Of a stretch of 64,000 bases of DNA, positions 51,383 to 62,277 are shown in pieces. The translations under genes and the position numbers were made by a program. The stretch is taken from NCBI RefSeq assembly GCF_030268225.1, contig NZ_BSQG01000001.1, forward strand, positions 1,043,299-1,107,298, in the 5' to 3' direction. The number at the start of each line of letters is the position of its first letter. Positions within the stretch are counted from its first letter, which is position 1. The notes under the pieces are model-generated. The model ran no database searches and was not told the origin of the DNA. It was given only the letters and a program-made list of their open reading frames with translations. The stretch is from Nocardiopsis ansamitocini. GTDB taxonomy: Bacteria; Actinomycetota; Actinomycetes; Streptosporangiales; Streptosporangiaceae.

Positions 51383-52969
51383 CTAGTCCAGGTCGACGCT
51401 GCGCGTGCTCTCGGCGCCGATCTCCACGGAGATGGCGTTCAGAGTGTCGTCGGGGATCGCGGAGTCAACCGTGAGCGTGATCAACGCCCTGCCGCCCTCT
51501 TCGTCCCGGCTGACCTGCATCCCGGCGATGTTGATGCCCGCCTCACCAAGGAGGTGACCGACCGTTCCCACGATGCCGGGACGGTCGTCGTAGAAGAAGA
51601 AGGCCATGTGCTCGCTGGGTGCGAGCTCCATGCCGTAGCCGTTGAGCTCGACGATCTTCTCGTTCTGCCGGTGTCCCGACAGGGTTCCCGACACCGACAC
51701 CCGCTGGCCGTCGGCCATGACACCGCGCACGGTGATGAGGTTGCGCCAGTCGGGGCTCTCCTCATCGGTGGTCAGGTTGACCTCGACGCCCCGGTCCTTG
51801 GCCAACAGCGGCGCGTTGACATAGGTGACGGCCTCTTCGACGATGTCGCCGAAGATCCCCTTCAGTGCGGCGAGCTCGATGATCTTGACGTCGTGGGCGG
51901 CGATCTCGCCGCGTACCTCGACGTCCACCCGGGCGGCCACACCACCGGCAAGCGCGGTGAAGATCCGACCGAGCTTCTCCGTCAGAGGCAGGCCGGGCTT
52001 GATCTCCTCCGAGAGCCCACCGCCCTGGATGTTCACGGCGTCGGGCACGAACTCGCCCGACAGCGCGAGCTTGACCGAACGGGCCACCTGGGTGCCCGCC
52101 TTCTCCTGCGCCTCGTGCGTGCTGGCCCCCAGGTGCGGGGCCACGACGACGTTCTCCAACTCGAACAGCGGACTGTCCGTGCAGGGCTCCTTGGCGAACA
52201 CGTCGATGCCCGCGCCGGCGACCCGGCCTTCCTTCACCGCGTGGTACAGCGCGGTCTCGTCCACGATCCCGCCCCGGGCGGCATTGATGATGCGCACGCT
52301 CGGCTTGACCTTGCGCAGCGCCTCGTCACCGATGAGGCCGAGGGTGTCCTTGTTCTTGGGCAGGTGAACCGTGATGAAGTCGCTGCGCTCCAACAGCTCG
52401 TCCAGCGACACCACCTCGACGCCGATCTGCGCGGCGCGTGCCGGCTGCACGAAGGGGTCGTAGGCGATCAGCTTGGTACCGAAAGCGGAGAGGCGCTGGG
52501 CGACGAGCACACCGATACGGCCCAGGCCCACGACGCCGACGGTCTTGTCGTAAAGCTCGACGCCGGTGTACTTGGAGCGCTTCCACTCCCCGTTGACGAG
52601 GGCTGCGTGTGCCGGCGCCGTGTTGCGGGCGGAGGCGAGCAGAAGGTTGATGGCCTGCTCGGCAGCACTGATGATGTTGGAGGTGGGCGCGTTCACGACG
52701 AGTACGCCAGCCTTGGTGGCGGCCTCGACGTCAACGTTGTCCAACCCCACGCCTGCACGGGCCACGACCTTCAATGCGGTCGCGGCTGCCAATGCCTCGG
52801 CGTCGACCTTGGTCGCGCTGCGCACGATCAGGGCGTCGACACCGGCGAGCGCCGGGAGTAGCTGTGAGCGGTCGGCGCCGTTGACGGAGCGGACGTCGAA
52901 GTCCTCCTCCAGCAGCGCGATTCCAGCGGGCGAGAGTTCTTCCGCGACCAGGACGACTGGCTTGGGCAC
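51383..52969 (-). CDS. serA: D-3-phosphoglycerate dehydrogenase
   Basis: This 528-residue enzyme (first step of serine synthesis) is the long actinobacterial form. A substrate/NAD part comes first (VVARAGVGLDNVDVEAATKA, VGVVGLGRIGVLVAQRL, NAARGGIVDETALYHAV, HLGASTHEAQEKAG). An intervening allosteric substrate-binding domain follows, and then a C-terminal ACT domain (HMAFFFYDDRPGIVGTVGHL). The last part suggests feedback inhibition by serine. The GTG at 52969 follows AAGGAAC. It lies downstream of ilvC but has its own gap with a terminator. Confidence 0.97.
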   Translation of the reverse strand: MPKPVVLVAEELSPAGIALLEEDFDVRSVNGADRSQLLPALAGVDALIVRSATKVDAEALAAATALKVVARAGVGLDNVDVEAATKAGVLVVNAPTSNIISAAEQAINLLLASARNTAPAHAALVNGEWKRSKYTGVELYDKTVGVVGLGRIGVLVAQRLSAFGTKLIAYDPFVQPARAAQIGVEVVSLDELLERSDFITVHLPKNKDTLGLIGDEALRKVKPSVRIINAARGGIVDETALYHAVKEGRVAGAGIDVFAKEPCTDSPLFELENVVVAPHLGASTHEAQEKAGTQVARSVKLALSGEFVPDAVNIQGGGLSEEIKPGLPLTEKLGRIFTALAGGVAARVDVEVRGEIAAHDVKIIELAALKGIFGDIVEEAVTYVNAPLLAKDRGVEVNLTTDEESPDWRNLITVRGVMADGQRVSVSGTLSGHRQNEKIVELNGYGMELAPSEHMAFFFYDDRPGIVGTVGHLLGEAGINIAGMQVSRDEEGGRALITLTVDSAIPDDTLNAISVEIGAESTRSVDLD

Positions 52970-53169
52970 AGCGAGTTCCTTATGGGGAGTGCGTGTGAAC
53001 TGCGGCGGAACCGCAGTCTTGACAGGGACGGCGCCGGGGCCGGCCAGGACGCCCGACCGCACCAGAAGTCTAGTGCTCGGTTACGGCTGCGTTTCGAGAA
53101 GCCCCGGATTGATCCACTGATCCGGTTGACGATCGTCTCGGACCTTAAGGTGCTGCGGCCGGGCACGAG

Positions 53170-53205
53170 CCGGGCCCCGGAACGCCACGGCGTCCCGGGG
53201 CCCGG
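53170..53205 (-). terminator. Terminator after the ilvBNC operon
   Basis: CCGGGCCCCGG pairs perfectly with CCGGGGCCCGG (11 bp) across a 14-base loop, 20 bases past the ilvC stop. Confidence 0.8.
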
Positions 53206-53225
53206 TCACACTCGACTCGAAGGCC

Positions 53226-54227
<1,002 letters not shown>

Positions 54228-54292
54228 TTACTCCTTGGTGAAAATGTGCCCCGTCGCGCGGGAGCACTCGGTGGTGTTGGGGTGAGAACGGG

Positions 54293-54817
54293 TCAGGCGC
54301 TGCGTTCGACGGCGCGCAGGGACCGGTCCGTGATGGACCGGGGACCGCGGCCGAGAGCGACCAGCCCGGATTTCACCAGCTCCTTGATACCGAAGGGCTC
54401 CAGGTTGCGGATCAGCGCTTCGAGCTTCTCGGGTTTTCCGGTTGCCTCAAGGACGACCACGTCCGGGCTGACATCCACGACATTGGCGCGGAAGAGCTCG
54501 GCCGTCTCCAGGACGTGGGTCCGGCTGGCGGCGTCGGCCTTAACCTTCACCAGCAGCAGTTCCCGACGCACGGAGGCATCGGAGTCCATCTCGACGATCT
54601 TGATGACGTTGACCAGCTTGTTGAGCTGCTTGGTCACCTGCTCCAAAGGGTGGCGGTCGCAGTTGACCACGATCGTCATTCGGGACAACCCCTCGTACTC
54701 GGTGGGTCCCACCGTGAGGGAGTTGATGTTGAAACCACGACGGGAGAACAGCGCGGATGCCCGCGCGAGCACGCCCGGCGTGTCCTCGACGAGGACGGAC
54801 AGCGTGTGCATACTCAT
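54293..54817 (-). CDS. ilvN: Acetolactate synthase small (regulatory) subunit
   Basis: This 174-residue protein contains an N-terminal ACT domain (TLSVLVEDTPGVLARASALF, RRGFNINSLTVGPTE) that binds valine and feedback-inhibits IlvB, and a C-terminal domain (KELVKSGLVALGRG). The ATG at 54817 has GGAAC upstream. It starts 11 bases after ilvB. Confidence 0.96.
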   Translation of the reverse strand: MSMHTLSVLVEDTPGVLARASALFSRRGFNINSLTVGPTEYEGLSRMTIVVNCDRHPLEQVTKQLNKLVNVIKIVEMDSDASVRRELLLVKVKADAASRTHVLETAELFRANVVDVSPDVVVLEATGKPEKLEALIRNLEPFGIKELVKSGLVALGRGPRSITDRSLRAVERSA

Positions 54818-54828
54818 CGAAACTGTTC

Positions 54829-56598
54829 CTATTCCTCGTCGTCGTCCCAGTCGGGCGCCATGTCGCGCGCGTACTGGATGCTGTCGTTGCTGACGCCGGC
54901 CGCGACCATCGGCCAGACCATCGAGTCGTGGTTGACCGTGAAGTCGACGACGACGGGTGCGTCGTCGATCGCCATGGCCTTCTCGATGGTTGCGTCCACA
55001 TCTTCGACCCGCTCGCAGCGGAGCCCGACACAACCGTACGCCTCGGCCAGGCGGACGAAGTCGGGGATCCGGACCTTCTTGCTCTCCGCGCTGGGCGAGG
55101 TCTGCAGGTTGGTATTGGAGTAGCGCCCCTCGTAGAAGAGAGTCTGCCACTGCCGGACCATCCCGAGGTTGCCGTTGTTGATGACCGCGACCTTGATCGG
55201 GATGTTCTCGACCGCACAGGTGGCCAACTCCTGGTTGGTCATCTGGAAGCAGCCGTCGCCGTCGATGGCCCAGACGGTCTGGCCGGGGTTGCCGACCTTC
55301 GCGCCCAGCGCCGCCGGAACCCCGAAGCCCATCGTTCCCGCCCCACCGGAATTCAGGAAGGAACCGGGCTTCTCGTAGTTGATGAACTGCGCGGCCCACA
55401 TCTGGTGCTGGCCCACACCCGCCGCGTAGGCGGCATCGGGACCGACGATCTCCCCCAGCCGCTTGATGACGTGCTGGGGCGCCAGCGAGCCGTCTCCCGG
55501 GTCCTCGTACCCCAGGGGGTAGGACTCGCGGAGCCGGTTGAGCTGGTCCCACCAGGCGGCGTAATCGCCCTGGCGTCCGGCCGCCTGGTCGTTGCGGACC
55601 GCGACGACCAGGTCGGCGATGACCTCGCGGCAGTCGCCCACGATGGGGACGTCGGCGTGCCGGTTCTTGGAGATCTCGGCGGGGTCGATGTCGGCGTGCA
55701 CGATCTTGGCGCCGGGCGCGAAGGAGTCGAGCTTGCCGGTGACCCGGTCGTCGAACCGAGCGCCCAGCGCGATGATCAGGTCCGCGCGCTGGAGGGCGCC
55801 GACCGCGGAGACCTTGCCGTGCATGCCGGGCATACCGACGTTCTGCGGGTGGGTCGCGGGGAACGCGCCCAGCGCCATGAGGGTGGTGACGACCGGAAGC
55901 CCGGTGATTTCCGCCAGCACCCGCAGTTCCTGGGCCGCGCGGGCCTTGAGGACGCCGCCGCCGACGTAGAGCACCGGGCGCTTGGCCTCGGCGATCATGC
56001 GAGCCGCCTCGCGGACCTGCTTGCCGTGCGGCTTGGTGACCGGACGGTACCCGGGGAGGTCCAGGCGCTGGGGCCATTCGAAACGGGTGTCGGCCTGGAG
56101 TGCGTTCTTGGCGATGTCCACCAGGACCGGACCGGGGCGACCGGTGGAGGCGATGTGGAACGCCTCGGCAATGGTGCGCGAGATGTCTGCGGCATCGCGG
56201 ACCAGGAAGTTGTGCTTGGTGATCGGCATCGTGATACCGCAGATGTCGGCTTCTTGGAATGCGTCGGTGCCGATCGAGGGAGCGGCCACCTGGCCGGTGA
56301 TCGCGACCATCGGGACGGAGTCCATGTGCGCGTCGGCCAGTGGGGTGACCAGGTTGGTCGCACCGGGGCCGCTGGTCGCCATGCAGACGCCCGGACGGCC
56401 GGTGGCGTAGGCGTAGCCCTGGGCCGCATGGCCCGCCCCCTGCTCATGGCGCATCAGGATGTGGCGGACCTTCTCGGAATCGTAGAGCGGGTCATAGGCC
56501 GGGAGGATCGCTCCACCAGGGATCCCGAACACGACGTCGACGCCGACTTGCTCCAACGACCTGATGAGCGATTGGGCTCCGGTCATCTGCTCGGTCAT
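54829..56598 (-). CDS. ilvB: Acetolactate synthase large (catalytic) subunit
   Basis: About 589 residues. This ThDP-dependent enzyme is the first committed step of valine and isoleucine synthesis. It has [20 protein letters not shown], the catalytic Glu region [40 protein letters not shown], and the ThDP/Mg motif [15 protein letters not shown] followed by [20 protein letters not shown]. The start is either this ATG or a GTG one codon earlier; AAAGGA fits both. A leader peptide and attenuator precede it. Confidence 0.97.
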   Translation of the reverse strand: MTEQMTGAQSLIRSLEQVGVDVVFGIPGGAILPAYDPLYDSEKVRHILMRHEQGAGHAAQGYAYATGRPGVCMATSGPGATNLVTPLADAHMDSVPMVAITGQVAAPSIGTDAFQEADICGITMPITKHNFLVRDAADISRTIAEAFHIASTGRPGPVLVDIAKNALQADTRFEWPQRLDLPGYRPVTKPHGKQVREAARMIAEAKRPVLYVGGGVLKARAAQELRVLAEITGLPVVTTLMALGAFPATHPQNVGMPGMHGKVSAVGALQRADLIIALGARFDDRVTGKLDSFAPGAKIVHADIDPAEISKNRHADVPIVGDCREVIADLVVAVRNDQAAGRQGDYAAWWDQLNRLRESYPLGYEDPGDGSLAPQHVIKRLGEIVGPDAAYAAGVGQHQMWAAQFINYEKPGSFLNSGGAGTMGFGVPAALGAKVGNPGQTVWAIDGDGCFQMTNQELATCAVENIPIKVAVINNGNLGMVRQWQTLFYEGRYSNTNLQTSPSAESKKVRIPDFVRLAEAYGCVGLRCERVEDVDATIEKAMAIDDAPVVVDFTVNHDSMVWPMVAAGVSNDSIQYARDMAPDWDDDEE

Positions 56599-56642
56599 CA
56601 CTAGATCCTTTGGCGAGAGGCAGGTTAAGCGGGTCTGGCAAC

Positions 56643-56674
56643 AAAAAACCCCTCACCGCGAAGCGGTTGAGGGG
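56643..56674 (-). terminator. Transcription attenuator before ilvB
   Basis: On the minus strand CCCCTCAACCGC, loop TT, GCGGTGAGGGG (one mismatch), then TTTTTTG. It lies 20 bases after the leader-peptide stop codon and 45 before ilvB. Confidence 0.9.
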
Positions 56675-56694
56675 AGCGCGCAGCATTGACTGGG

Positions 56695-56745
56695 TCAGCT
56701 GGCTGCGCGCCGACCAAGTACGAGAATCAGGGAGTTGTTCTGCAC
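56695..56745 (-). CDS. ilvL: ilvB leader peptide (Leu/Ile/Val-rich)
   Basis: A 16-residue frame from GTG 56745 reads MQNNSLILVLGRRAAS, with the block Leu-Ile-Leu-Val-Leu. It ends 20 bases before the attenuator. Leader peptides of this kind (ending in a Gly-Arg-Arg-like tail) precede ilvB in other actinobacteria. Slow translation at these codons would favour read-through. Confidence 0.86.
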   Translation of the reverse strand: MQNNSLILVLGRRAAS

Positions 56746-56796
56746 GCTGTCCACCTTGGCCGAGGCACGGCGGTACGTCAACCGAAACGGCATTTT

Positions 56797-56813
56797 GTCT
56801 CAACATTTGAGAT
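56797..56813. promoter_or_regulatory. BCAA-type operator upstream of ilvB
   Basis: GTCTCAACATTTGAGAT has 5-bp inverted arms with one mismatch (GTCTC/GAGAT) and the same 7-base spacing as the leuB site. It lies 52 bases upstream of the leader-peptide start. Confidence 0.66.
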
Positions 56814-57180
56814 ACTAGGACCACCATGCGAATTTTGCCCAGGTGGCGGACGGCATGGACGCATACCTGAAAGGACAAGAAGTGCAAAATCCGTGGATCG
56901 GTCCGGTCAGGGGCCTCCGACCGTCGATCCGGAAGCGGGAAAGCAGGAGGGGCCCCGTCCCGGCAGGCGATCCGGCGCGGACCGTGCGCCGACCGACGCC
57001 CTCGATCCGGGGCTCCCAAATCGTCCGGCAGACGCCGGGGCGGGACGGTCTGGGCTGCACACCGCGGCCGGATCGGTGCGGAGGCTTCCCTCCGGCAGAC
57101 ACCGGAGCGCCCTTTCCGGCCGCAACTCCGTGGACGTACCCGTCCGTTGCAAAGCGGCGGGCCCCGGAACGGACACCCGC
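56814..57180. other. Gene-free stretch between the ilv operon and the GGDEF-EAL gene
   Basis: No gene with supported start was found. Open frames here are long only because of high GC. No repeat or strong hairpin stands out. Confidence 0.45.
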
Positions 57181-59892
57181 TCAAAGAGCGGTCGCGGTCT
57201 CTCCCCCGACAAGGGCCTCGACTCCGTCAGCGGGCATGGGCCGGGCGACGAGAAAACCCTGACCGTAGGCGCACCCCATCGCGCGCAGCCGGTCCAGTTG
57301 ACGCGGGTGTTCGATCCCTTCGGCCGTCACCTGCATCCCCAGGTCCTGGCCGAGCCGGATGATCGTCTGGGTCAACAGCGTCACGGTGCCGTCCCCGCCC
57401 AGATCGCGGATGAACGAACGGTCGATCTTGATCTCGTCCACGCGGAGCTGACGCAGATGTGCCAATGAGGCGTAGCCCATGCCGAAATCGTCGATGGCCA
57501 GACGCACCCCGAGGTCGCGCAACTCGGCGAGGCGGTCCACCGCCTGGCCGGGGTTCTCCAGCAGGACCTCCTCGTCGACCTCCATCGTCAGGACATCCGC
57601 GTTGAGCGCGCACTCGGCGAGCACACCGGCCACGGTCTCGACGAACCGCGGCGACAGCACCTGCTTGACCGAGATGTTCACCGAGAGGCGGATGTCCAAC
57701 CCGGTGGTCCCGCGCCAGACCGCTACCTTCTGGCACGCCTCGCGCAGGATCCACTCCCCCAGAGGCACGATCAGTCCTGACTCCTCCGCAGGCGCGATGA
57801 AGTCGTCGGGCGGGACGAGTTGGCCGTTCTTGCGCCAGCGCACCAGCGCCTCCACTGCGGTGACCCGCGAGGTCTCCAGGTTCACCACCGGCTGGTACTC
57901 CAGCGTGAAGGCGTTGTCGGCGAGGGCCTGACGCAACTCGGTCTGCAACTCCAACCGCCCCACGACCTTGGCGTGCATGTGAGCGGCGTAGAGCTCCAGG
58001 CGTCCCCCTCCGCCCTCCTCCTTTGCGCGGGCCATTGCCATGTCGGCGTTGCGCAGCAGTTCCCCGCTGCCGGTCTCGGGAGCGGCGAAGGCGACCCCCG
58101 CACTCGCCGTCAGCACCACCTCGCGGTCGGCCACCTGGAACGGCTCTCCCCCGATGACCCGGATCAACCGCTCCGCGAGGTCGACCACGTTGTCCGCGCG
58201 CGGACTGTCCTCGATGAGGACCGCGAACTCGTCACCCCCCCAGCGGGCAAGTGTGTCTCCCGCACCCATCGTGGCGCGCAGCCTCCGGCCGGCCTGGGCC
58301 AGGAGATAGTCACCGAAGGTGTGCCCGGCGGAGTCGTTGACGGCGGTGAACCCGTCGAGATCCAGGAAGATCGCGGCGATCTCGGTCTTGGGTTGGCCTT
58401 CCTCGGGCTCGGTGCGCCGGCTCAGGACCTCCCTGGTCCGCTCTTCCAGGTAGGCACGGTTGGGCAGACCGGTGACACCGTCGTGGAAGGTGAGGTGGTC
58501 CACCTGCTTCTGCAGCTCCACCTGGGCGCTGATGTCCCGGGTGGTGAAGAGCAGTCGCTTGGGCTCACCCGGACGCTCGTAGACCGAGGCCGTGGAGGTG
58601 GTGTGGCGCCAGGTCCCGTCGGCCGCACGGACCCGGACCCTGAGGTGGATGCCGTCTCCGGAGTCCCTGCGGAAGGTCGCCATGGCCCGTTTCACCTGCG
58701 GGAGGTCCTCTGGGTGGATCAACGCCGTGACAGGGTCGGCAAGGATGTCGTCGAGACGGTAGCCGAACGCCTCCGCGGTGCCGGGACTGAGGGAGAAGAT
58801 CCTGCCGTCGTCGTCCAGGATCAGAATGACGTCGCCACTGTGCTTGGCCAATTCGTGGAAGTGCCGCTCCCTGCTGTGCACCATCCGGCTGAGGGTGGAG
58901 TTCTCTTCGAGAAGTCCCAGCAGGCGCACCAGAAGGACCAGGACCGCGGACCCCGCCACGAGGGGCAGGACCGGGGCAACCCCGTTCACCCACAAACCGC
59001 CCACCGTCAACGCCACCGTGGCGATCGCCAATGCGAGCGAGGCGGCGATCTCGGGGGCGAACCGGTAGAGGCCCCGTCCGGTGATGCGGCGCGGCGCGGC
59101 TCCGGTCCTGCCCAGGATGAGCCAGGGCAGTCCCGCCAACAGCGCGAAACCGAACAGGCGCACCGGGTACTCGATCCCCCCTGCCGGAGCCTCCCCGGTC
59201 AACCGGGTGATGGTGCCGATCAGGTCCGCGCCGCAGATCACGATGAAGGCGCCCATTGCCAGCAGGACCGCGCGCCGGGTGCTGTGCGGCGAGGTGAACA
59301 CCAGCGGCGCCAGGAAGCACAGGACCGCGATGTCGGCCACCGGGTAGACCAGGGCGAACGCCACGAAGCCCGACCCCTCCCCGAGGTCGCGGTAAAGGGG
59401 CTGGAACAGCACCAGCCACACCACGGCGAAGACCGCTGCGGCACAGACGTAGCTGTCGGTCAGGTGGCGCACCACTGTCCGCGCCCCGTGGGGCAGTGGC
59501 GCGAACTTCAAGAAACCGAGGAAGAAGAGCGGAAGCGCGATCAACGAGAACAGATCGCCGAAGGTGAGCGAGAAAGCCGCTGCGGGACCGAACAGGCCGG
59601 TGACGCCGTTGGTAATCGCCCCCGCACACCAGGCCAGGGCGGAAAACCCGAAAAAGCGCAGTCCAGCGGCACTGTCGGCACCATCGGCGCTGGCCTGGCC
59701 GTCATCGGCGATCGAATGCAGCCGGGCGGCGTAGAGCATCGAGATGCCCGCGAGCCCTGCCGCGATCGCGGTGGGCCAGGTCCCCGCCCAGACGGTCAAC
59801 GAGATCCCCTGGACGGGGAACAGCGTGCCGAGGGCATAAACAGCGGTGACGATCAGGATGGCAGCGAACCAGACGCGCGAATCGCTCTTCAC
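57181..59892 (-). CDS. Membrane PAS-GGDEF-EAL protein (c-di-GMP synthesis and/or breakdown)
   Basis: This 903-residue protein has about ten transmembrane helices (residues about 8-330), a PAS sensor (about 340-460, ILILDDDGRIFSLSPGTAEAFG region), a GGDEF domain (VTGLPNRAYLEER, DLDGFTAVNDSAGHTFGDYL, LARWGGDEFAVLIED) and an EAL domain. The EAL domain shows VEALVRWRKNGQLVPPDDF, SVNISVKQVLSPRF, AIDDFGMGYASLAHLRQLRV, DEIKIDRSFI and TAEGIEHPRQL. Both active-site motifs are intact. The inhibitory RxxD site before GGDEF is missing its Arg (GAGD). The layout resembles Streptomyces RmdA/RmdB. The GTG at 59892 follows GGAGGGA. Confidence 0.93.
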   Translation of the reverse strand: MKSDSRVWFAAILIVTAVYALGTLFPVQGISLTVWAGTWPTAIAAGLAGISMLYAARLHSIADDGQASADGADSAAGLRFFGFSALAWCAGAITNGVTGLFGPAAAFSLTFGDLFSLIALPLFFLGFLKFAPLPHGARTVVRHLTDSYVCAAAVFAVVWLVLFQPLYRDLGEGSGFVAFALVYPVADIAVLCFLAPLVFTSPHSTRRAVLLAMGAFIVICGADLIGTITRLTGEAPAGGIEYPVRLFGFALLAGLPWLILGRTGAAPRRITGRGLYRFAPEIAASLALAIATVALTVGGLWVNGVAPVLPLVAGSAVLVLLVRLLGLLEENSTLSRMVHSRERHFHELAKHSGDVILILDDDGRIFSLSPGTAEAFGYRLDDILADPVTALIHPEDLPQVKRAMATFRRDSGDGIHLRVRVRAADGTWRHTTSTASVYERPGEPKRLLFTTRDISAQVELQKQVDHLTFHDGVTGLPNRAYLEERTREVLSRRTEPEEGQPKTEIAAIFLDLDGFTAVNDSAGHTFGDYLLAQAGRRLRATMGAGDTLARWGGDEFAVLIEDSPRADNVVDLAERLIRVIGGEPFQVADREVVLTASAGVAFAAPETGSGELLRNADMAMARAKEEGGGGRLELYAAHMHAKVVGRLELQTELRQALADNAFTLEYQPVVNLETSRVTAVEALVRWRKNGQLVPPDDFIAPAEESGLIVPLGEWILREACQKVAVWRGTTGLDIRLSVNISVKQVLSPRFVETVAGVLAECALNADVLTMEVDEEVLLENPGQAVDRLAELRDLGVRLAIDDFGMGYASLAHLRQLRVDEIKIDRSFIRDLGGDGTVTLLTQTIIRLGQDLGMQVTAEGIEHPRQLDRLRAMGCAYGQGFLVARPMPADGVEALVGGETATAL

Positions 59893-60300
59893 GGCATCCC
59901 TCCTTGCCCCGAGGGGCAGGCCTTCGACAGTGCTCGCGCACTCGTGCGACAGCGCCCCCTCGCGGTGTGGACCGTGGACATGAGCACCCTTCCGGTCGGT
60001 GGCGCTTGGGCCGCTCGGGCGACCGCGGATCCCGCAGGCGCACTGATGCCCCGGAGTGGAGTCAGGGCTTGGGTGATCGTGCCGGGGCGCACGTCGCCCG
60101 TTGTTTCCGGCGACTGTGGCGAAGGAGCACTCGGGCGGCGCTCCAGGCGCGGTGTCGCGTGCTGTTACGAGAGGGCCGCCGCTGCTTACTCCGTATGAGG
60201 CTATTGGGTCAAGGTCACGTTCCGATTGAGAGGAAGCTGAGAGGTGGTGACGACGGGATCACGGAAAGTCACTGTTTTCTCACCTCTTCGACGGGATTGG
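59893..60300. other. Gene-free stretch between gatB and the GGDEF-EAL gene
   Basis: No supported gene was found. The first part is the presumed promoter region of the GGDEF-EAL gene; nothing else stands out. Confidence 0.45.
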
Positions 60301-60321
60301 GTGGGCCGCGGTGCGGCCCAC
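60301..60321 (-). terminator. Terminator after gatB
   Basis: GTGGGCCGC, loop GGT, GCGGCCCAC: a 9-bp perfect stem 7 bases past the gatB stop. Confidence 0.78.
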
Positions 60322-60328
60322 CCCCGGG

Positions 60329-61879
60329 TCAGCCCTCCACGCCGAGTTTCTGCAGAATCAGCTGCCGGGCCCGTCCTGCGTCAGCCTGACCACGCGTGGC
60401 CTTCATGACCGCACCCACCAGCGCACCCACGGCGGCGACCTTGCCGCTGCGCACCTTGTCCGCGGCGTCGGCATTGGCGACGATCGCCTGGTCGACTGCG
60501 GCACCGAGCGCGGAGTCGTCGTTGACGACCTTGAGTCCGCGTGCCTCGACGACCGCGTCCGGGCCGCCCTCCCCCGCGAGCACGCCCTCGATCACCTGGC
60601 GGGCGAGCTTGTTGGTGAGCGCCCCCTCTTTGACGAGAGCGACGACTCGGGCGACGGCCACCGGGGTGATGGGCAGCGCGGACAGCTCGACCTCGGTCTC
60701 GGTGGCACGGCGTGACAGCTCGTTGAGCCACCACTTGCGTGCGTCCGCCGAGGGGGCGCCCGCCTCTACGGTCTCGGCGACCAGGTCCACGGCGTCGGCG
60801 TTGATGAGGTCGCGCAGTTCCTCGTCGGAAAGGCTCCACTCCGCCTTGATCCGGCGGCGCTTGGCCGCCGGAAGCTCCGGGAGCGTGGCGCGCAACTGCT
60901 CGACCCACTCTGCGCTCGGGGCGACCGGAACGAGGTCGGGGTCGGGGAAGTAACGGTAGTCCTGCGCCTCTTCCTTGCTGCGGCCCTCCAGGGTGCTCCC
61001 GGTGTTCTCCTGGAAGTGCCGGGTCTCCTGCACCACGCGCCCGCCCGCCGCCAGGAGGGCGGCCTGGCGCTGGATCTCGTAACGGACCGAACGCTCGACC
61101 GAGCGCAGCGAGTTGACGTTCTTGGTCTCGCTGCGGGTGCCCCACTCTGTTGCACCGCGCGGCATCAGGGAGACGTTGACGTCGCAGCGCATCGACCCCT
61201 CTTCCATGCGGACGTCGGAGATTCCCAGCGAACGGACGAGTTCGCGCAACTCCGCGGCGTAGGCACGGGCCACCAGCGGCGCCAGGTCACCGGTGTGCTC
61301 GATCGGCTTGGTGACGATCTCCAGCAGCGGGATACCCGCCCGGTTGTAGTCGACGATGGAGTACTGCGCGCCGTGGATGCGCCCGGTGGCCCCTCCGACG
61401 TGCGAGGTCTTCCCGGTGTCTTCTTCCATGTGCACGCGTTCGATCTCGACCCGGAACTCGCGGGGCCCCTCGGGGGTGTCGACGGTGACATCGAGGTGGC
61501 CGTCGACGCAGATCGGCTCGTCGTACTGCGAGATCTGGTAGTTCTTCGGCATGTCCGGATAGAAGTAGTTCTTCCGGGCGAACCGGCCCCAAGGAGCGAT
61601 GGAGCAGTCCAGGGCGAGCCCGAGCAGAATCGCGCTCTCCACGGCGACCTCGTTGACCACCGGCAACGATCCGGGCAGCGCGAGGCATACCGGGCAGACC
61701 TGGGTGTTGGGCTCCGCCCCGAACGCGGTGGCGCAGGAGCAGAACATCTTCGACCTGGTGCCCAGCTCGATGTGGGTCTCCAGACCGAGCACGGGCTCGT
61801 ACCCGCGCAGGGCCTCGTCGTAGGCCATCAGCGCCGAAGCGCCGCCCGTGGCAGGGCTACTCGTTACCGCGCTAGCCAT
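60329..61879 (-). CDS. gatB: Asp/Glu-tRNA amidotransferase subunit B
   Basis: This 516-residue subunit of GatCAB turns misacylated Glu-tRNA-Gln (or Asp-tRNA-Asn) into the correct amidated form. It has [20 protein letters not shown], the zinc pairs CSC and [51 protein letters not shown] and a C-terminal YqeY-like tail domain (about 370-516). ATG 61879. GatA and GatC are not in the window. Confidence 0.97.
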   Translation of the reverse strand: MASAVTSSPATGGASALMAYDEALRGYEPVLGLETHIELGTRSKMFCSCATAFGAEPNTQVCPVCLALPGSLPVVNEVAVESAILLGLALDCSIAPWGRFARKNYFYPDMPKNYQISQYDEPICVDGHLDVTVDTPEGPREFRVEIERVHMEEDTGKTSHVGGATGRIHGAQYSIVDYNRAGIPLLEIVTKPIEHTGDLAPLVARAYAAELRELVRSLGISDVRMEEGSMRCDVNVSLMPRGATEWGTRSETKNVNSLRSVERSVRYEIQRQAALLAAGGRVVQETRHFQENTGSTLEGRSKEEAQDYRYFPDPDLVPVAPSAEWVEQLRATLPELPAAKRRRIKAEWSLSDEELRDLINADAVDLVAETVEAGAPSADARKWWLNELSRRATETEVELSALPITPVAVARVVALVKEGALTNKLARQVIEGVLAGEGGPDAVVEARGLKVVNDDSALGAAVDQAIVANADAADKVRSGKVAAVGALVGAVMKATRGQADAGRARQLILQKLGVEG

Positions 61880-62277
61880 CGCCGCACAACCCGTTTCCGT
61901 ATTCCGTGGAGAGTCCGGCCCGGCACCGCCCCCGCCGGAGGGGACATCCCTGATTGGTCATGGTGGACGCCCCGCGCGGGCGGTGCTGTGCATACGCGGC
62001 GTCATCGTCTTGAGCCTACCGATGCCCAGGCCCCGGGCGGACCTCCCGCGCAGCAGGTGGGCGGGTGTGCGCACCGCGCCCCTCGGTCCGCCCGGACCAG
62101 GACGGGGGCCGAGGGCGCGGACAGGGGCGTATCACCCTGGCGCGGCCGATGGTCCCAGGCGGAACCAGCCGGTTACCCTGGCGGTTCCGGGCCATCGCGG
62201 GAACGCGGTTTCGGAAGCGACCTTTCGGCCCGGACCTTCTTTGACCTGTCATCCGGATCATCAGGTGAGGCCTCGCC
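61880..62277. other. Gene-free stretch between gatB and the small secreted-protein gene
   Basis: Divergent intergenic region. No supported gene, repeat or terminator was seen; promoters for both flanking genes must lie here but none is clear. Confidence 0.4.
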
